From Acetomicrobium sp. UBA5826 (lineage in GTDB: Bacteria; Synergistota; Synergistia; Synergistales; Acetomicrobiaceae): a DNA stretch of 64,000 nucleotides. The notes beneath the pieces were generated by a model. That model had not been told where the DNA came from and did no database searches. It was given only the letters and a program-made list of their open reading frames with translations. Both the position numbers and the translations under genes were made by a program. The stretch is from positions 1 through 64,000 of the forward strand of contig NZ_DJHF01000022.1 of NCBI RefSeq assembly GCF_002433005.1. The letters run 5' to 3'. Positions 34,140-42,743 of the stretch are shown here, one piece after another (within the stretch, counting starts at the first letter, position 1; each line of letters opens with the position of its first letter).

Positions 34140-34693
34140 TTTTTGTAGTAAGAGGGATATTGAGCCCTCTCTCCTCCAATTAATTTCGGTCTCGTTCTTG
34201 CCATGACCAGGTTGGCAGCGCCAATCTTTTTAATCTCGCTCCTGACCGGGACAGCAACATGTTTGAGATGCATTCCTATCATTGTATCTCCAATGTCGAT
34301 TCCCGCATGACCCCTTATGCCTTCAACTACCCTTGGGTCTTCGAATTCTCCGTAAGCCGTCACCGCCAGGGCACCACCGGCTTTGAGGTGGGGCAGGACG
34401 GTAACAATCTCGAGCTGATATTTCTCAGCGCACTCTCCCTCTACGACAAGAGATCTATTCAAATGCTCACAACACTGCACTGCGAGGTATAAATCAAATT
34501 TCCTGACAAGAGGCCTAATGCCGTCCATAACAGCCTTGGCAATCTCAAGATTCGATGCCGAACCTATCTTTTTTCCCAAAATCTCGCTGGTACTGCATCC
34601 AACGACGAGTATGTCCTTTGATTTAAGCTCGCTAATGGACAAAAGTTCTGACAGTGCCCTGTGTAGGGATGACGTTATTTCACTTAACTCCAC
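34136..34693 (-). CDS. TIGR01440/UPF0340 family protein (YwlG-like)
   Basis: A 185-residue protein beginning at GTG 34693 (GGAGG about 8 nt upstream). VVGCSTSEILGKKIGSASNLEIA, QCCEHLNRSLVVEGE and AGIDIGDTMIGMHLKHVAVPVR are the stretches characteristic of the family formerly DUF436. It has a compact thiamine-binding-like or acyltransferase-like fold with no proven reaction. It is coupled with the radical SAM gene downstream and lies 22 nt after the NAD-kinase-like gene. Confidence 0.83.
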   Translation of the reverse strand: MELSEITSSLHRALSELLSISELKSKDILVVGCSTSEILGKKIGSASNLEIAKAVMDGIRPLVRKFDLYLAVQCCEHLNRSLVVEGECAEKYQLEIVTVLPHLKAGGALAVTAYGEFEDPRVVEGIRGHAGIDIGDTMIGMHLKHVAVPVRSEIKKIGAANLVMARTRPKLIGGERAQYPSYYKK

Positions 34694-34715
34694 GCCAAAA
34701 CCTCCTCCCTTAAAT

Positions 34716-35849
34716 TTAAGCTGAGACTTTCATAATGCGTTGCTCGAGATATCCCGTAACCACTCTAATATATCCGCAGAGTGCCCGATCCAGCTCTTCG
34801 TCTCCCGTGTCGACCAGAAGGGGATTATGGCCTAAGGCCGATACCTTGTTGCGCGTCGAAATTACGATGAGGTTGTCAAGGCCGACCTTTCTTATAACCT
34901 TTGGACTGATCTGTTGATTGCCCCTTCCAAATATATATCCCTGTCCCCCAATTATCGTGACGACTATAAAGGCTTCTTTGGCATCCGATAAAATTTCGAG
35001 CAACTTTTCTTCGTCGGCATCGAAGGCTACAAGTCGCTTGCCCTTGGCGACGTCAACACCAAGCAACGTGTAGCCTTCTCCCAACTTCTCTTTAATGGCC
35101 CTCGTTGTTGTGCCGGGGCCCAAAATGTAAAGGGCATCCTTGTGCTTCTCCATATGATCCAAAATGTAATAGGATATTCCCTCCAGGTCCATCGTGTCAG
35201 AAGCTGCTTGCCCCGCCTTCTTGCTTTGAACGAAAGTCCTCTCGTGAGGAATGAACAAATATCCGTAAAGGGCAGCACTAACCCGGCCTTTGCGGAAGGC
35301 CTCTTCGTCTATATCCATGACTTCCGCTTCCTTTACATCCTTTGTCTTTCCCTGCAAATAAAGGAGAGCAAGCTCGCCCGCTCTCCTTGGATTTATAGCG
35401 AATACTCCGGAATGGATTTTAACGCCCGCCGGAATTCCCAAAACAGGTTGCCTTTTTTCTTTTATAGCCGAATATATGTCTCTGGCAGTTCCGTCTCCGC
35501 CCGCGAACAATAAAAGTTCAACGCCGTAATCTGCTATTTCTCTTGCCGCCTTCTTTGTGTCTTCCGAGGTCGTATCTCCCGGGGTAATCTTGCCTATAAC
35601 GGTAGGGTTAAAACCTGCATCTTTTGCCTCGATCTCGCCCATCTCTCCAGCGTATGTGACTATCTCTATTTCGTTTTTTAAGGGGGCTAGCCGGAGGAGC
35701 GCTTCTACGGCCTTTTTGGGCGCCTCAGCTATCGCCCCCCTTTCCCTGCAGATCCTCAAGACCTCCTCGCCGTCGGTACCTTTTAACCCCAATCTGCCTC
35801 CCATGCCGGCAATGGGATTGACCACAAGCCCCAGTCGATGACGAATCAT
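34716..35849 (-). CDS. ATP-NAD kinase-like protein (AcoX/COG3199 type)
   Basis: A 377-residue protein with the diacylglycerol-kinase/NAD-kinase fold: GLVVNPIAGMGGRLGLKGTDG at the N-terminus, and LLLFAGGDGTARDIYSAI, the GGDGT nucleotide-binding motif, near residue 117. Proteins like this are fused or linked to acetoin and amino-acid catabolic genes, and their substrate is uncertain. It is the first gene of the unit that runs through the radical SAM gene toward glycine decarboxylase. The upstream 160 nt have an AT-rich -10 (TATAAT near 35930), but no good -35. Confidence 0.82.
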   Translation of the reverse strand: MIRHRLGLVVNPIAGMGGRLGLKGTDGEEVLRICRERGAIAEAPKKAVEALLRLAPLKNEIEIVTYAGEMGEIEAKDAGFNPTVIGKITPGDTTSEDTKKAAREIADYGVELLLFAGGDGTARDIYSAIKEKRQPVLGIPAGVKIHSGVFAINPRRAGELALLYLQGKTKDVKEAEVMDIDEEAFRKGRVSAALYGYLFIPHERTFVQSKKAGQAASDTMDLEGISYYILDHMEKHKDALYILGPGTTTRAIKEKLGEGYTLLGVDVAKGKRLVAFDADEEKLLEILSDAKEAFIVVTIIGGQGYIFGRGNQQISPKVIRKVGLDNLIVISTRNKVSALGHNPLLVDTGDEELDRALCGYIRVVTGYLEQRIMKVSA

Positions 35850-36009
35850 TAATAAACCCCCTAACGATGATACAGCAGAAATAAGTCATTCACACAGTAG
35901 AAAACCGACAGATAACCTTTGTTCATTATACAACATTAACTATCTTTCAACATCACAAATATGGTTTAGCTTATTAAAATAGTTTTAAGTACAGGCTCGA
36001 TGTACGGAC

Positions 36010-36048
36010 AAAAAATGGTCCCCGCTTACAAATTTCATTGCGGGGACC
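36010..36048 (-). terminator. Terminator at the end of the pdu operon
   Basis: On the minus strand GGTCCCCGC (36048-36040) pairs perfectly with GCGGGGACC (36025-36017), followed after one base by TTTTTT (36015-36010). It lies just after the GldA-type dehydrogenase gene. Confidence 0.9.
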
Positions 36049-36072
36049 GACTAGCTATGTCATTTAAGTATC

Positions 36073-37170
36073 TTACTCTTCCAAGAAGGCCCTTCCCAAT
36101 GCATCGGCGCCAAGCATGGCATTTACGACCATATCGGGGGTCACTTTGAACGGCATATTTGCCATCGTGGTGCCTTCCGCACAGGCAGCTTCAGCAGCCG
36201 GGAACAATTTCTCGTAGCTTACCTCCTTAAGTCCAAGCTGCTTTAGTGTTACCGGAAGACCAATTGAGCATGCGAAATCCAGCACCTCATATATGGTGTC
36301 AGGATCTGCGTCCTGAAGCACCAACTGCGTCAACGTGCCAAAGGATACCTTCTCCCCATGATAGGCTTTATGCGTCTCTTCTAGGACTGTCATGCCATCG
36401 TGGACCGCATGAGCGGCGGCAAGCCCGCTGCTTTCAAACCCCAAGCCGGAAAGCAGGGTATTGGCTTCGACGATCTTTTCCAATGCAGGAGTCACGGCAT
36501 GGGCTTCGCAGGCGATCTTGGCATCCAAGCCGTATTCCAATAACAATTCATAACAGAGTTTAGCCAAGGCCAGTGCTGCGGCAGTCCCCTCGCCTCCTGG
36601 CATGTTGGGGGCCTTCGTGAAGCTGCACGCTTCTGCCTCAAACCACGTAGCTAAGGCGTCTCCCATGCCGGATACGAGCAACCTGGTTGGAGCTTTAGCA
36701 ATTATATTGGTATCCACCAACACCAAATTGGGATTATGAGGAAGGACGAAATACCTTTCAAATACGCCTTCAGGTGTATAGATGACGGCCAGCGCACTGC
36801 AAGGAGCGTCCGTTGCTGCTATGGTGGGTATTGAGGCCACGGGGACCTTCATGTACTCGGCAACGGCCTTGGCGGTATCGAGCGCCTTTCCTCCGCCAAC
36901 GCCAACTATAACGTCAGCACCGCTTTGTTTGGCAATCGCCGTTAACCTGTCAATTTCCTGGTCGCAGCATTCCCCGCCAAAGTGCTCTTCAAAATATTCT
37001 ATGCCGCTTTCGGAAAAACTTTTCTTCATGGCATCCCTAACGGAATCTAGCCCTCGTTTTCCACCAAGCACCAGTGCCTTTTTGCCCAGCAATGCTACGT
37101 GCTTTCCGACCTCGTTCATTGCCCCTGCCCCCTGGACATACCTGCCCGGGGCTATCATTATCCTGGTCAT
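36073..37170 (-). CDS. Glycerol dehydrogenase-family alcohol dehydrogenase (PduQ role)
   Basis: A 365-residue GldA-like NAD-dependent alcohol dehydrogenase. GGGKALDTAKAV binds NAD; ASIPTIAATDAPCSALAV and the metal ligands Asp in GMGDALATW and His in HAVHDGM and YHGEKVSFGT are conserved. As last gene of the pdu operon it takes the PduQ position, so it probably reduces propionaldehyde or 3-hydroxypropionaldehyde to alcohol while regenerating NAD+ for PduP; the family also oxidises glycerol. Unlike the classic PduQ it is of the GldA branch. It has no clear N-terminal encapsulation helix. 31 nt separate it from pduT. Confidence 0.85.
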   Translation of the reverse strand: MTRIMIAPGRYVQGAGAMNEVGKHVALLGKKALVLGGKRGLDSVRDAMKKSFSESGIEYFEEHFGGECCDQEIDRLTAIAKQSGADVIVGVGGGKALDTAKAVAEYMKVPVASIPTIAATDAPCSALAVIYTPEGVFERYFVLPHNPNLVLVDTNIIAKAPTRLLVSGMGDALATWFEAEACSFTKAPNMPGGEGTAAALALAKLCYELLLEYGLDAKIACEAHAVTPALEKIVEANTLLSGLGFESSGLAAAHAVHDGMTVLEETHKAYHGEKVSFGTLTQLVLQDADPDTIYEVLDFACSIGLPVTLKQLGLKEVSYEKLFPAAEAACAEGTTMANMPFKVTPDMVVNAMLGADALGRAFLEE

Positions 37171-37200
37171 TCCAATTCCTCCTTATAAGTTTAAAATAGG

Positions 37201-37749
37201 TTACAAAACTGCACCCTTCAGATCGGGATGGGGATTGGGGATAAAAGAGGTATCCACAAGCAAACCCTTGCTTGCGACCAACTCTTTGGCGACAGTAAGG
37301 GCCATCTTGACCTCAGAAATATCTCCTCCCATGGAGAAGAAGGACTTAGCCCCCATGCCCCTTCCCAACCTGATCTCTATCAAAACTACCTTAGCAGCCT
37401 TGGCAGCTGCATCTGCTGCCTCTATGATACAGGGAGCAGCCAACGCTTCTACCACACCCAATGCTCCCATATCGCCCACCTCTGTAGTGCATGCCAGGGC
37501 AGGAAAGACGGAAGGGTGAACGTTTGGAAGCAGCATCTCGTCTGTCAACATCTCCTCCGCCACTTGCTTTCCTGCGTTTAAGGCGTTTCTGACGGCACCC
37601 ACCTGTCCCCATACCACGATCAGGTATTTCCCGGGGCATATTGGCGAGGCATGAAAAAGTTTCACGTTTGCAGCCTTAAGCATCGCGTCTACTGTTGCCA
37701 CACCCCTGGCTACGCTAATAAGCTCGAAAGTTCCTATAGCCCTTTCCAT
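37201..37749 (-). CDS. pduT: Microcompartment shell trimer with Fe-S site, PduT-like
   Basis: A 182-residue protein with two tandem BMC domains (about residues 1-88 and 95-178). I start at ATG 37749, 9 nt after AGGGGG; this puts Cys38, in SPICPGKY, exactly at the residue number of the cysteine that holds the [4Fe-4S] cluster at the trimer pore of Salmonella PduT. The cluster probably passes electrons between lumen and cytosol, next to pduS, whose product is a B12 reductase. It begins 13 nt after pduS. Confidence 0.92.
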   Translation of the reverse strand: MERAIGTFELISVARGVATVDAMLKAANVKLFHASPICPGKYLIVVWGQVGAVRNALNAGKQVAEEMLTDEMLLPNVHPSVFPALACTTEVGDMGALGVVEALAAPCIIEAADAAAKAAKVVLIEIRLGRGMGAKSFFSMGGDISEVKMALTVAKELVASKGLLVDTSFIPNPHPDLKGAVL

Positions 37750-37762
37750 GACAACCATCCCC

Positions 37763-39085
37763 CTACAGGCTTGAAGCCCTAATTGCAATATATTCCGAGG
37801 TTATCTCCTCGACCAAGCCGCTGATAGAGGCATGGACGTTAGCTCCCAAGGCATTATCCGGCAGCTTGGCTATCAAATCTCCCTCCTGAACCTCATCGTG
37901 CAACGACACGACGGGAACAGACGGTGCACCGGTATGTTGTTTAAGAGGTATTATCACCCTTTCAGCCACAAACTCGCCGTTAAAGGGAGGATGTACGTCG
38001 TATGTGTCCAAACCCAGACGCGACATCAACCTCTTGGTCGGGACCAACCTGAAGGGCCTTTCTGCTCTAGGATATATCGCCTTTTTCTCGAACTGTGGCT
38101 TTACCCCCTGTTGCCTCATGGCTCCCTTTATCACCTGATTTACCCGCCTTGGGGAAAGGTGCATGGGACATGCATAAAGGCCGCTGCACAAATTGCATTC
38201 CGAACAAAGCATGGCCGACTGGACTATTTCAGGCAATCTCATGGATTCATAAGCCATGGCCTGCATAATCTTATGAGGACGAAGGTCGTAGCCTATAAGA
38301 TAGCGAGAACAAACCATGGTACATTCGTTACATTGGCAACAGGCCACACGAGCCTGCCTAAGCATTACGCTGACCGGCATGTTCTCGTACCTTGCAAAGG
38401 CGGAGTTTGATGGCAGTACCAATATGGCCTTTGTCATCTTGGTGACGGGGAAATTTGCATCTTTGTGATATTGCCCCATCATTGGGCCACCGTCCACAAA
38501 CACGGGCTCATCAATGGTCGGTCCCCCGGCAGCCTCGACCAACTTTGAGGCCTCCACTCCAAGGGGGACGCTCCATACACCTGGAGAACTGACCGCTCCT
38601 CCGACCTGAACGAAGCTATGAGTTACGGGTTTTCCCTCTAAAGCCCGACCTATATTGTAAAGCGTCTCTACGTTGTTTACGATGGCGCCCACATGGAGGG
38701 GCAAGCCACCCTCAGGGACAATACGGCCAACGCACTCGTGAAGCAGGATAACCTCATCTCCGGCCGGGTAGTAATCGCCTAAAACGCATACATCGCCTCC
38801 TGCAGCCTGCAAGGCGCTTATGCAGTCGCCATGTTTTTGTTTTACCCCAAAAACGACCTTACACCCCATGGCAGACGATATAGCCTGAGATGCAGCTATC
38901 AAATAGGAGGCCCAACTTAACATCAAGGTCTGATCTACGTAAAGGAGCGGCTCGCATTCAGCGCCGTTTATGACATAGGTATCTATACCTGTAGCCTGAA
39001 GCTTCACATGGGTGGGGAATCCCGCTCCTCCAGCTCCCACAACACCTGCATGTCTTACAAGCTCTGTCAATTCATCCTTAGTCAT
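37763..39085 (-). CDS. pduS: Cobalamin reductase PduS (RnfC-like flavo-Fe-S protein)
   Basis: A 440-residue protein of the RnfC/PduS family that reduces cob(III)alamin and cob(II)alamin for PduO. The N-terminal glycine-rich GVVGAGGAGFPTHVKL and INGAECEPLL form the nucleotide/FMN site. Two [4Fe-4S] motifs follow: C249-x2-C252-x2-C255-x3-C259 and C294-x2-C297-x2-C300, with C306 or nearby ligand at a non-standard spacing. The C-terminal part starts with the barrel-sandwich fold seen in RnfC. The upstream ribosome-binding site is weak. Located next to PduT, its likely electron partner. Confidence 0.92.
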   Translation of the reverse strand: MTKDELTELVRHAGVVGAGGAGFPTHVKLQATGIDTYVINGAECEPLLYVDQTLMLSWASYLIAASQAISSAMGCKVVFGVKQKHGDCISALQAAGGDVCVLGDYYPAGDEVILLHECVGRIVPEGGLPLHVGAIVNNVETLYNIGRALEGKPVTHSFVQVGGAVSSPGVWSVPLGVEASKLVEAAGGPTIDEPVFVDGGPMMGQYHKDANFPVTKMTKAILVLPSNSAFARYENMPVSVMLRQARVACCQCNECTMVCSRYLIGYDLRPHKIMQAMAYESMRLPEIVQSAMLCSECNLCSGLYACPMHLSPRRVNQVIKGAMRQQGVKPQFEKKAIYPRAERPFRLVPTKRLMSRLGLDTYDVHPPFNGEFVAERVIIPLKQHTGAPSVPVVSLHDEVQEGDLIAKLPDNALGANVHASISGLVEEITSEYIAIRASSL

Positions 39086-39098
39086 AGGTTTCGCCTGC

Positions 39099-40487
39099 CT
39101 AAACTATGCGAAACGCTCCGTGAAGGACGCAACGGCGCAGCCTGCAGAAGGACAGCGGCGTAGTCGGGCCATCTCCGGTGGTCGTTCCTATGGTAAATGC
39201 CGTGGGGCAGTCACCTCCAACGCCTATAGATGCAAATGAGGGTGCATTTTTGACGAACATCGACGTCTCCATTGCCTTTGCCATGTCGCTCATGTTGTCT
39301 ATGTTGGAGCTGTGGATTATGGCAGAATGCTTGAAGCCGTGTTCTACGCGCTTTGCCATGGCCAGTCCCTCTTTGAAATCGGCAACCCTTACCATGGCAA
39401 GTATCGGCATCATGAGCTCTTCCTGGACGAAGGGATGTCTTTCGTCACATTCGACTAATATAAGCCGCACATTGGGAGGAGGGGTAATGCCCAACTTTTC
39501 CAGGTATACTGAGGCATTTTTGCCAACCATATCCTTTTTTATCTTGTGATCCTTTGTCAACACCAGGTCGACCAAAGCATCTATCTTCGATCGATCCTTT
39601 AATTCGTACGCCCCGTTATGGCACATTAGATCTTTCAGCTCGTCGGCGATACAATTGACGGCTATCAGTTCCTTTTCCGCGATGCATGGAAGGTTGTTGT
39701 CAAAGGAAGCACCTGCGATTACGTCCTTGGCAGCTTTTTCGAGATGCGCCGTCTCGTCGACCAGGACCGGAGGGTTGCCGGGGCCTGCTCCTATGGCAGG
39801 CTTGCCTGAAGAAAGGGCTGCCTTTACCACTCCGGGGCCTCCTGTGGCCGATATCAGCTTAATGTCCGGATGGGACATTAACTCCTTTAAGCTATCCAGC
39901 GACGCATCGCTTAACGTCGATACCACCTCGACTGGCGCCCCCTCCTCGGCCAAAATGTCTCTGATCAGCTCTACGGTTCTTAAGGTACAACGCAATGCAC
40001 CTGGGTGGGGTGAGAATACTACCCCGTTGCCTCCCGACAACATGCAGATAGTATTGTTTATTACGGTAGCGACCGGATTGGTGGAGGGCGTTATCGAGGC
40101 TATAACTCCAAAGGGAGCCAGCTCTTCCAGTATAAGGCCATTGTCGCCTGATATTGCCCTGGTAGTGAAGTATTCAGGCCCCGGCGTCTTGGTAATTGCA
40201 AGTTTCTTCTTTAATATTTTATCGTCTAGACGACCCATATTAGTATCGTCTCGCGCAATTTTGGCCAATTCCTCAGCATGGGGCAAGAGTTTTGATTTTA
40301 AGGCTGAAATTACCCTCGTTCGACTTTCCAGGTTGAAATCCCACTGCCAGGCCCTCTGAGCTTTGACTGCAGCTTCAACGATCTGGTTTACAGAGGTGGG
40401 AGGTTTTGCCTCTTCGCGAGCTAGCTCGCTGGCAACTCTTGCCACAATTTTTTTAACGAGATCATCGACTTCGATTGTCGTGTTCAT
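39099..40487 (-). CDS. pduP: CoA-acylating propionaldehyde dehydrogenase
   Basis: A 462-residue enzyme that turns propionaldehyde, CoA and NAD+ into propionyl-CoA inside the compartment. The catalytic residue is Cys268 in NNLPCIAEKEL; FSPHPGALRC and GAGPGNPPVLVDE lie nearby. Residues 1-26 (MNTTIEVDDLVKKIVARVAS) form the amphipathic helix that targets PduP to the lumen. ATG 40487 lies 5 nt after GGAGGGG; the ATG at 40511 would put eight extra residues before this peptide. Length 462 is close to the 464 of Salmonella. Confidence 0.95.
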   Translation of the reverse strand: MNTTIEVDDLVKKIVARVASELAREEAKPPTSVNQIVEAAVKAQRAWQWDFNLESRTRVISALKSKLLPHAEELAKIARDDTNMGRLDDKILKKKLAITKTPGPEYFTTRAISGDNGLILEELAPFGVIASITPSTNPVATVINNTICMLSGGNGVVFSPHPGALRCTLRTVELIRDILAEEGAPVEVVSTLSDASLDSLKELMSHPDIKLISATGGPGVVKAALSSGKPAIGAGPGNPPVLVDETAHLEKAAKDVIAGASFDNNLPCIAEKELIAVNCIADELKDLMCHNGAYELKDRSKIDALVDLVLTKDHKIKKDMVGKNASVYLEKLGITPPPNVRLILVECDERHPFVQEELMMPILAMVRVADFKEGLAMAKRVEHGFKHSAIIHSSNIDNMSDMAKAMETSMFVKNAPSFASIGVGGDCPTAFTIGTTTGDGPTTPLSFCRLRRCVLHGAFRIV

Positions 40488-40498
40488 GTAAACCCCTC

Positions 40499-41452
40499 CT
40501 AGCTCTCCCACGCCTTTACCATGGCTTCAGCCACGATCGTGTCCTCTTTGACTGATCCTCCGCTTACCCCAACGGCTCCAACTATTTCTTCGCCATTTTT
40601 TAGCAACAAGCCGCCGCCAAATACTACGAGCTCAGGGTCATTCTGAAGTCCGTACAATTCTTTACCCGGTTGCACCAATTCAGCCAAATTGCCCGTCGGC
40701 ATCTTAAGTTTTATGGCGGTGGAAGCCTTCTTTGGGGCAAGGCCTAAGCTGACTTGAAGCACTCCCTCCATCCTTTCAAAAGCCACTAGAAGGCCGAAGG
40801 CATCACACACTGCCATCGCCATGGGGACGCCTATCTCGTTGGCTTTATTACGCCCTGCATTCATCAGCTTACGCGCCACATCCGCATTTAAAGGTTTTGA
40901 ACCCATATCCGCCTGTTGTCCCATTTTTAACACCACCTTTTTTGTGACTCTGTTTATAACGCTTTCCCAATGTGCCGAGATAGCAAGAGCATATATATAA
41001 TCAGAAAGGCGGTTCAAATACATATAAGTCTCGCTGTCTATTAAATTCAATTCCAAGGCCTGCAGCCCTACCCTTTCCGCCCTCCTAGCAAAGGACCTCG
41101 CAAGGTGAAGCGTCGAACTTACCTCGTCGTCACCTGGGAGCACGAACTGATTAAAAAAGGGATACTCACTTATGAGGAGATCGATGCGTTTTTCTAGTTC
41201 CTGGGGTGAAGGTTTTTGCCTTTGGGCTTGCCCGCGCGCTATGTAAGCCATGACCAATATTAGCTCCGACTGAAGCTCACAAATCCAGCCTGAAACCTTA
41301 GGCATGGCCTTAGATCGCGCAATTCCCAAAGCGCAGGTCACTTCATCCAAGGTGCCGTTTAAGATGATCCTTGGATCGTCTTTTCTGACCTTGGTACCAT
41401 CGTAGAGAGACGTTTCTCCCAAGTCGCCCCTTTTGGTATATATTCTCACCAT
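40499..41452 (-). CDS. pduO: ATP:cob(I)alamin adenosyltransferase PduO with C-terminal GlcG-type domain
   Basis: Two domains: residues 1-170, a PduO-type adenosyltransferase (IYTKRGDLGETSLYDGTKVRKDDPRI, the ATP-binding N-terminus, and SFARRAERVGL), and residues ~185-317, a GlcG/HbpS-like domain (GMGL-type LFGLQND...GGGLLLKNGEEIVGAVGVSGG) seen in full-length PduO. It makes adenosylcobalamin for the dehydratase. The length, 317, is close to the full-length Salmonella PduO. 46 nt downstream of pduN. Confidence 0.93.
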   Translation of the reverse strand: MVRIYTKRGDLGETSLYDGTKVRKDDPRIILNGTLDEVTCALGIARSKAMPKVSGWICELQSELILVMAYIARGQAQRQKPSPQELEKRIDLLISEYPFFNQFVLPGDDEVSSTLHLARSFARRAERVGLQALELNLIDSETYMYLNRLSDYIYALAISAHWESVINRVTKKVVLKMGQQADMGSKPLNADVARKLMNAGRNKANEIGVPMAMAVCDAFGLLVAFERMEGVLQVSLGLAPKKASTAIKLKMPTGNLAELVQPGKELYGLQNDPELVVFGGGLLLKNGEEIVGAVGVSGGSVKEDTIVAEAMVKAWES

Positions 41453-41473
41453 AACCCTCTACGGCTCCTGCAC

Positions 41474-41770
41474 CTATTCGTCGTAAAACACGTCAACGGT
41501 ATCGATAATTCCCACGATGGCGTAGTCAATTGGAGCATCTATTACTCCGGTAGCATTTCTGGCCGAGCTGCCCGAACAGAGAAGGACCGTCTCTCCCACA
41601 CCTGCGCCCACAAGATCAACGGAAACTTCGACGCGACCGTTGCTACGGGCAATCGCAAGTTTTCCATCCTTTGTCGGTTCCAGAAATTGAACAAGCAGCA
41701 ATTTATGGCCTACAAGCCTTTCATCTTTACGGGTCGAAACAATTTGACCTATCACCTTGCCCAGCTTCAC
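41474..41770 (-). CDS. pduN: Microcompartment vertex protein (EutN/CcmL family)
   Basis: A 98-residue pentamer-forming BMC-P protein: MKLGKVIGQIVSTRKDERLVGHKLLLVQ at its start and VDLVGAGVGETVLLCSGSSARNATG in the middle are the family signature, and it closes with a VDAPIDYAIVGIIDTVDV strand. It caps the vertices of the polyhedral shell. It starts in an ATGA overlap with the BMC-like gene upstream. Confidence 0.93.
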   Translation of the reverse strand: MKLGKVIGQIVSTRKDERLVGHKLLLVQFLEPTKDGKLAIARSNGRVEVSVDLVGAGVGETVLLCSGSSARNATGVIDAPIDYAIVGIIDTVDVFYDE

Positions 41771-42084
41771 AGCAATTTACCCCCACTCTTTAAAGCTTCA
41801 AGAGCCCTTTCCACTTCGCCCACAGACCCGACAATAGCTACAGCCGGCATGTGCTGAGGACAATTTCCCATTACCTCAAATGCCTCTACTGAAGCGATGT
41901 CAGTAGCTATATCTACAGCAGCTATCGTCTGTGCTATCATTCCCTGCAATAGTAAAACTGCGCCCCACTTCACTCTGTTGAGCAGCTCCTTTTGATCAAC
42001 AGGCATACTTTTCATAATTCGGTTCATCAAAATCCTCTTACATGAAGGGGAGGGTGCAATTATGAGCTCCCATTGAAGGGCCAT
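41767..42084 (-). CDS. Divergent single-BMC-domain protein
   Basis: About 105 residues. Residues ~45-100, GAVLLLQGMIAQTIAAVDIATDIASVEAFEVMGN, then AVAIVGSVGEVERALEALKSG, line up with the helix-strand-helix pattern of BMC-H domains (compare PduA), but the first half has no matching sequence and the pore loop is unusual. It may be a shell protein specialised for this compartment, or a chaperone-like adapter. I start at ATG 42084, 8 nt after GGAGG; ATG 42090 overlaps the stop of the upstream gene. No EutS-type permutation is evident. Confidence 0.65.
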   Translation of the reverse strand: MALQWELIIAPSPSCKRILMNRIMKSMPVDQKELLNRVKWGAVLLLQGMIAQTIAAVDIATDIASVEAFEVMGNCPQHMPAVAIVGSVGEVERALEALKSGGKLL

Positions 42085-42086
42085 CG

Positions 42087-42743
42087 TCATCTCTCCTCCA
42101 CTTTAATTCCGAGAGACCGGAGTCTGTCCAAAGCCTCATCGGTCAAACGAGCCTTCTTGCCCAAAAGCACTCTACAAACGCCTGACAGACGATCTGCTAT
42201 TTCACACCAACTTATCCAGCCTTCCTCTTCGACATACAAGGTTTTGCTGACCGTGCCTTCTTTTGTAACGAATTCATCGCCAGCAATTACAGCTATGCCC
42301 TTTTTGGAAAGTTTCAATAAAATATCTTCAAAGGTGCCTTTCTTCGCCGCAGTCGTTTCCGGATGACACTTGACGGCGCCAACATGGAGCACGATCGGCA
42401 TGCCCTTTTCAAGGCAACCATCGACGAGCAACCCGGCAGCAGAATAGGGGATTCCCAAATATATTTCGGAAATCAGCTGCATGGAGGCCATCGGTATCGC
42501 CAAGGCCGATAACGTAGCAGATTCACGCCGCGGGTCTTCCAGGGATTCCACGAAATAACGGGGATTATTGTCGACTTTAAATGCCTCGGAAAAATTCTTT
42601 GGCACATAATGCACCCATGTCACCTCGTCACATGATTGCCATTGATACATTTTGGGTCCTTCCGAAGACCATAGAACCCCTACCCTGGGCATAAATACCC
42701 TTTTCATCACGATATCGCGTACGTTACTTACAATATCCCCCAT
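42087..42743 (-). CDS. PduM-like putative microcompartment protein
   Basis: About 218 residues, tentatively PduM by position between pduL/eutJ and pduN, and by the stretch IYLGIPYSAAGLLVDGCLEKGMPIVLHVG, which recalls the flavoprotein-like fold of PduM. PduM is needed for proper compartment structure in Salmonella, but its biochemistry is unknown. I start at ATG 42743, 7 nt after GGAGG, overlapping the eutJ-like gene by 20 nt. The resemblance is weak; any other flavoprotein-like role is possible. Confidence 0.55.
   Translation of the reverse strand: MGDIVSNVRDIVMKRVFMPRVGVLWSSEGPKMYQWQSCDEVTWVHYVPKNFSEAFKVDNNPRYFVESLEDPRRESATLSALAIPMASMQLISEIYLGIPYSAAGLLVDGCLEKGMPIVLHVGAVKCHPETTAAKKGTFEDILLKLSKKGIAVIAGDEFVTKEGTVSKTLYVEEEGWISWCEIADRLSGVCRVLLGKKARLTDEALDRLRSLGIKVEER

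Noticed and set aside
29151..35849. Glycine riboswitch upstream of glycine decarboxylase
   Set aside because: Gaps between genes are 19-59 nt, too short for the aptamer, and the upstream leader of the first gene shows no glycine-aptamer motifs.
36782..37519. Plus-strand open frame spanning the dehydrogenase/pduT junction
   Set aside because: Antisense to two well-supported genes and no recognisable motifs.
39655..40359. Long plus-strand open frame (over 230 codons) opposite pduP
   Set aside because: Fully antisense to a well-supported enzyme gene, low-complexity Ser/Pro/Ala-rich product, no ribosome-binding site. It reflects codon bias of the true gene.
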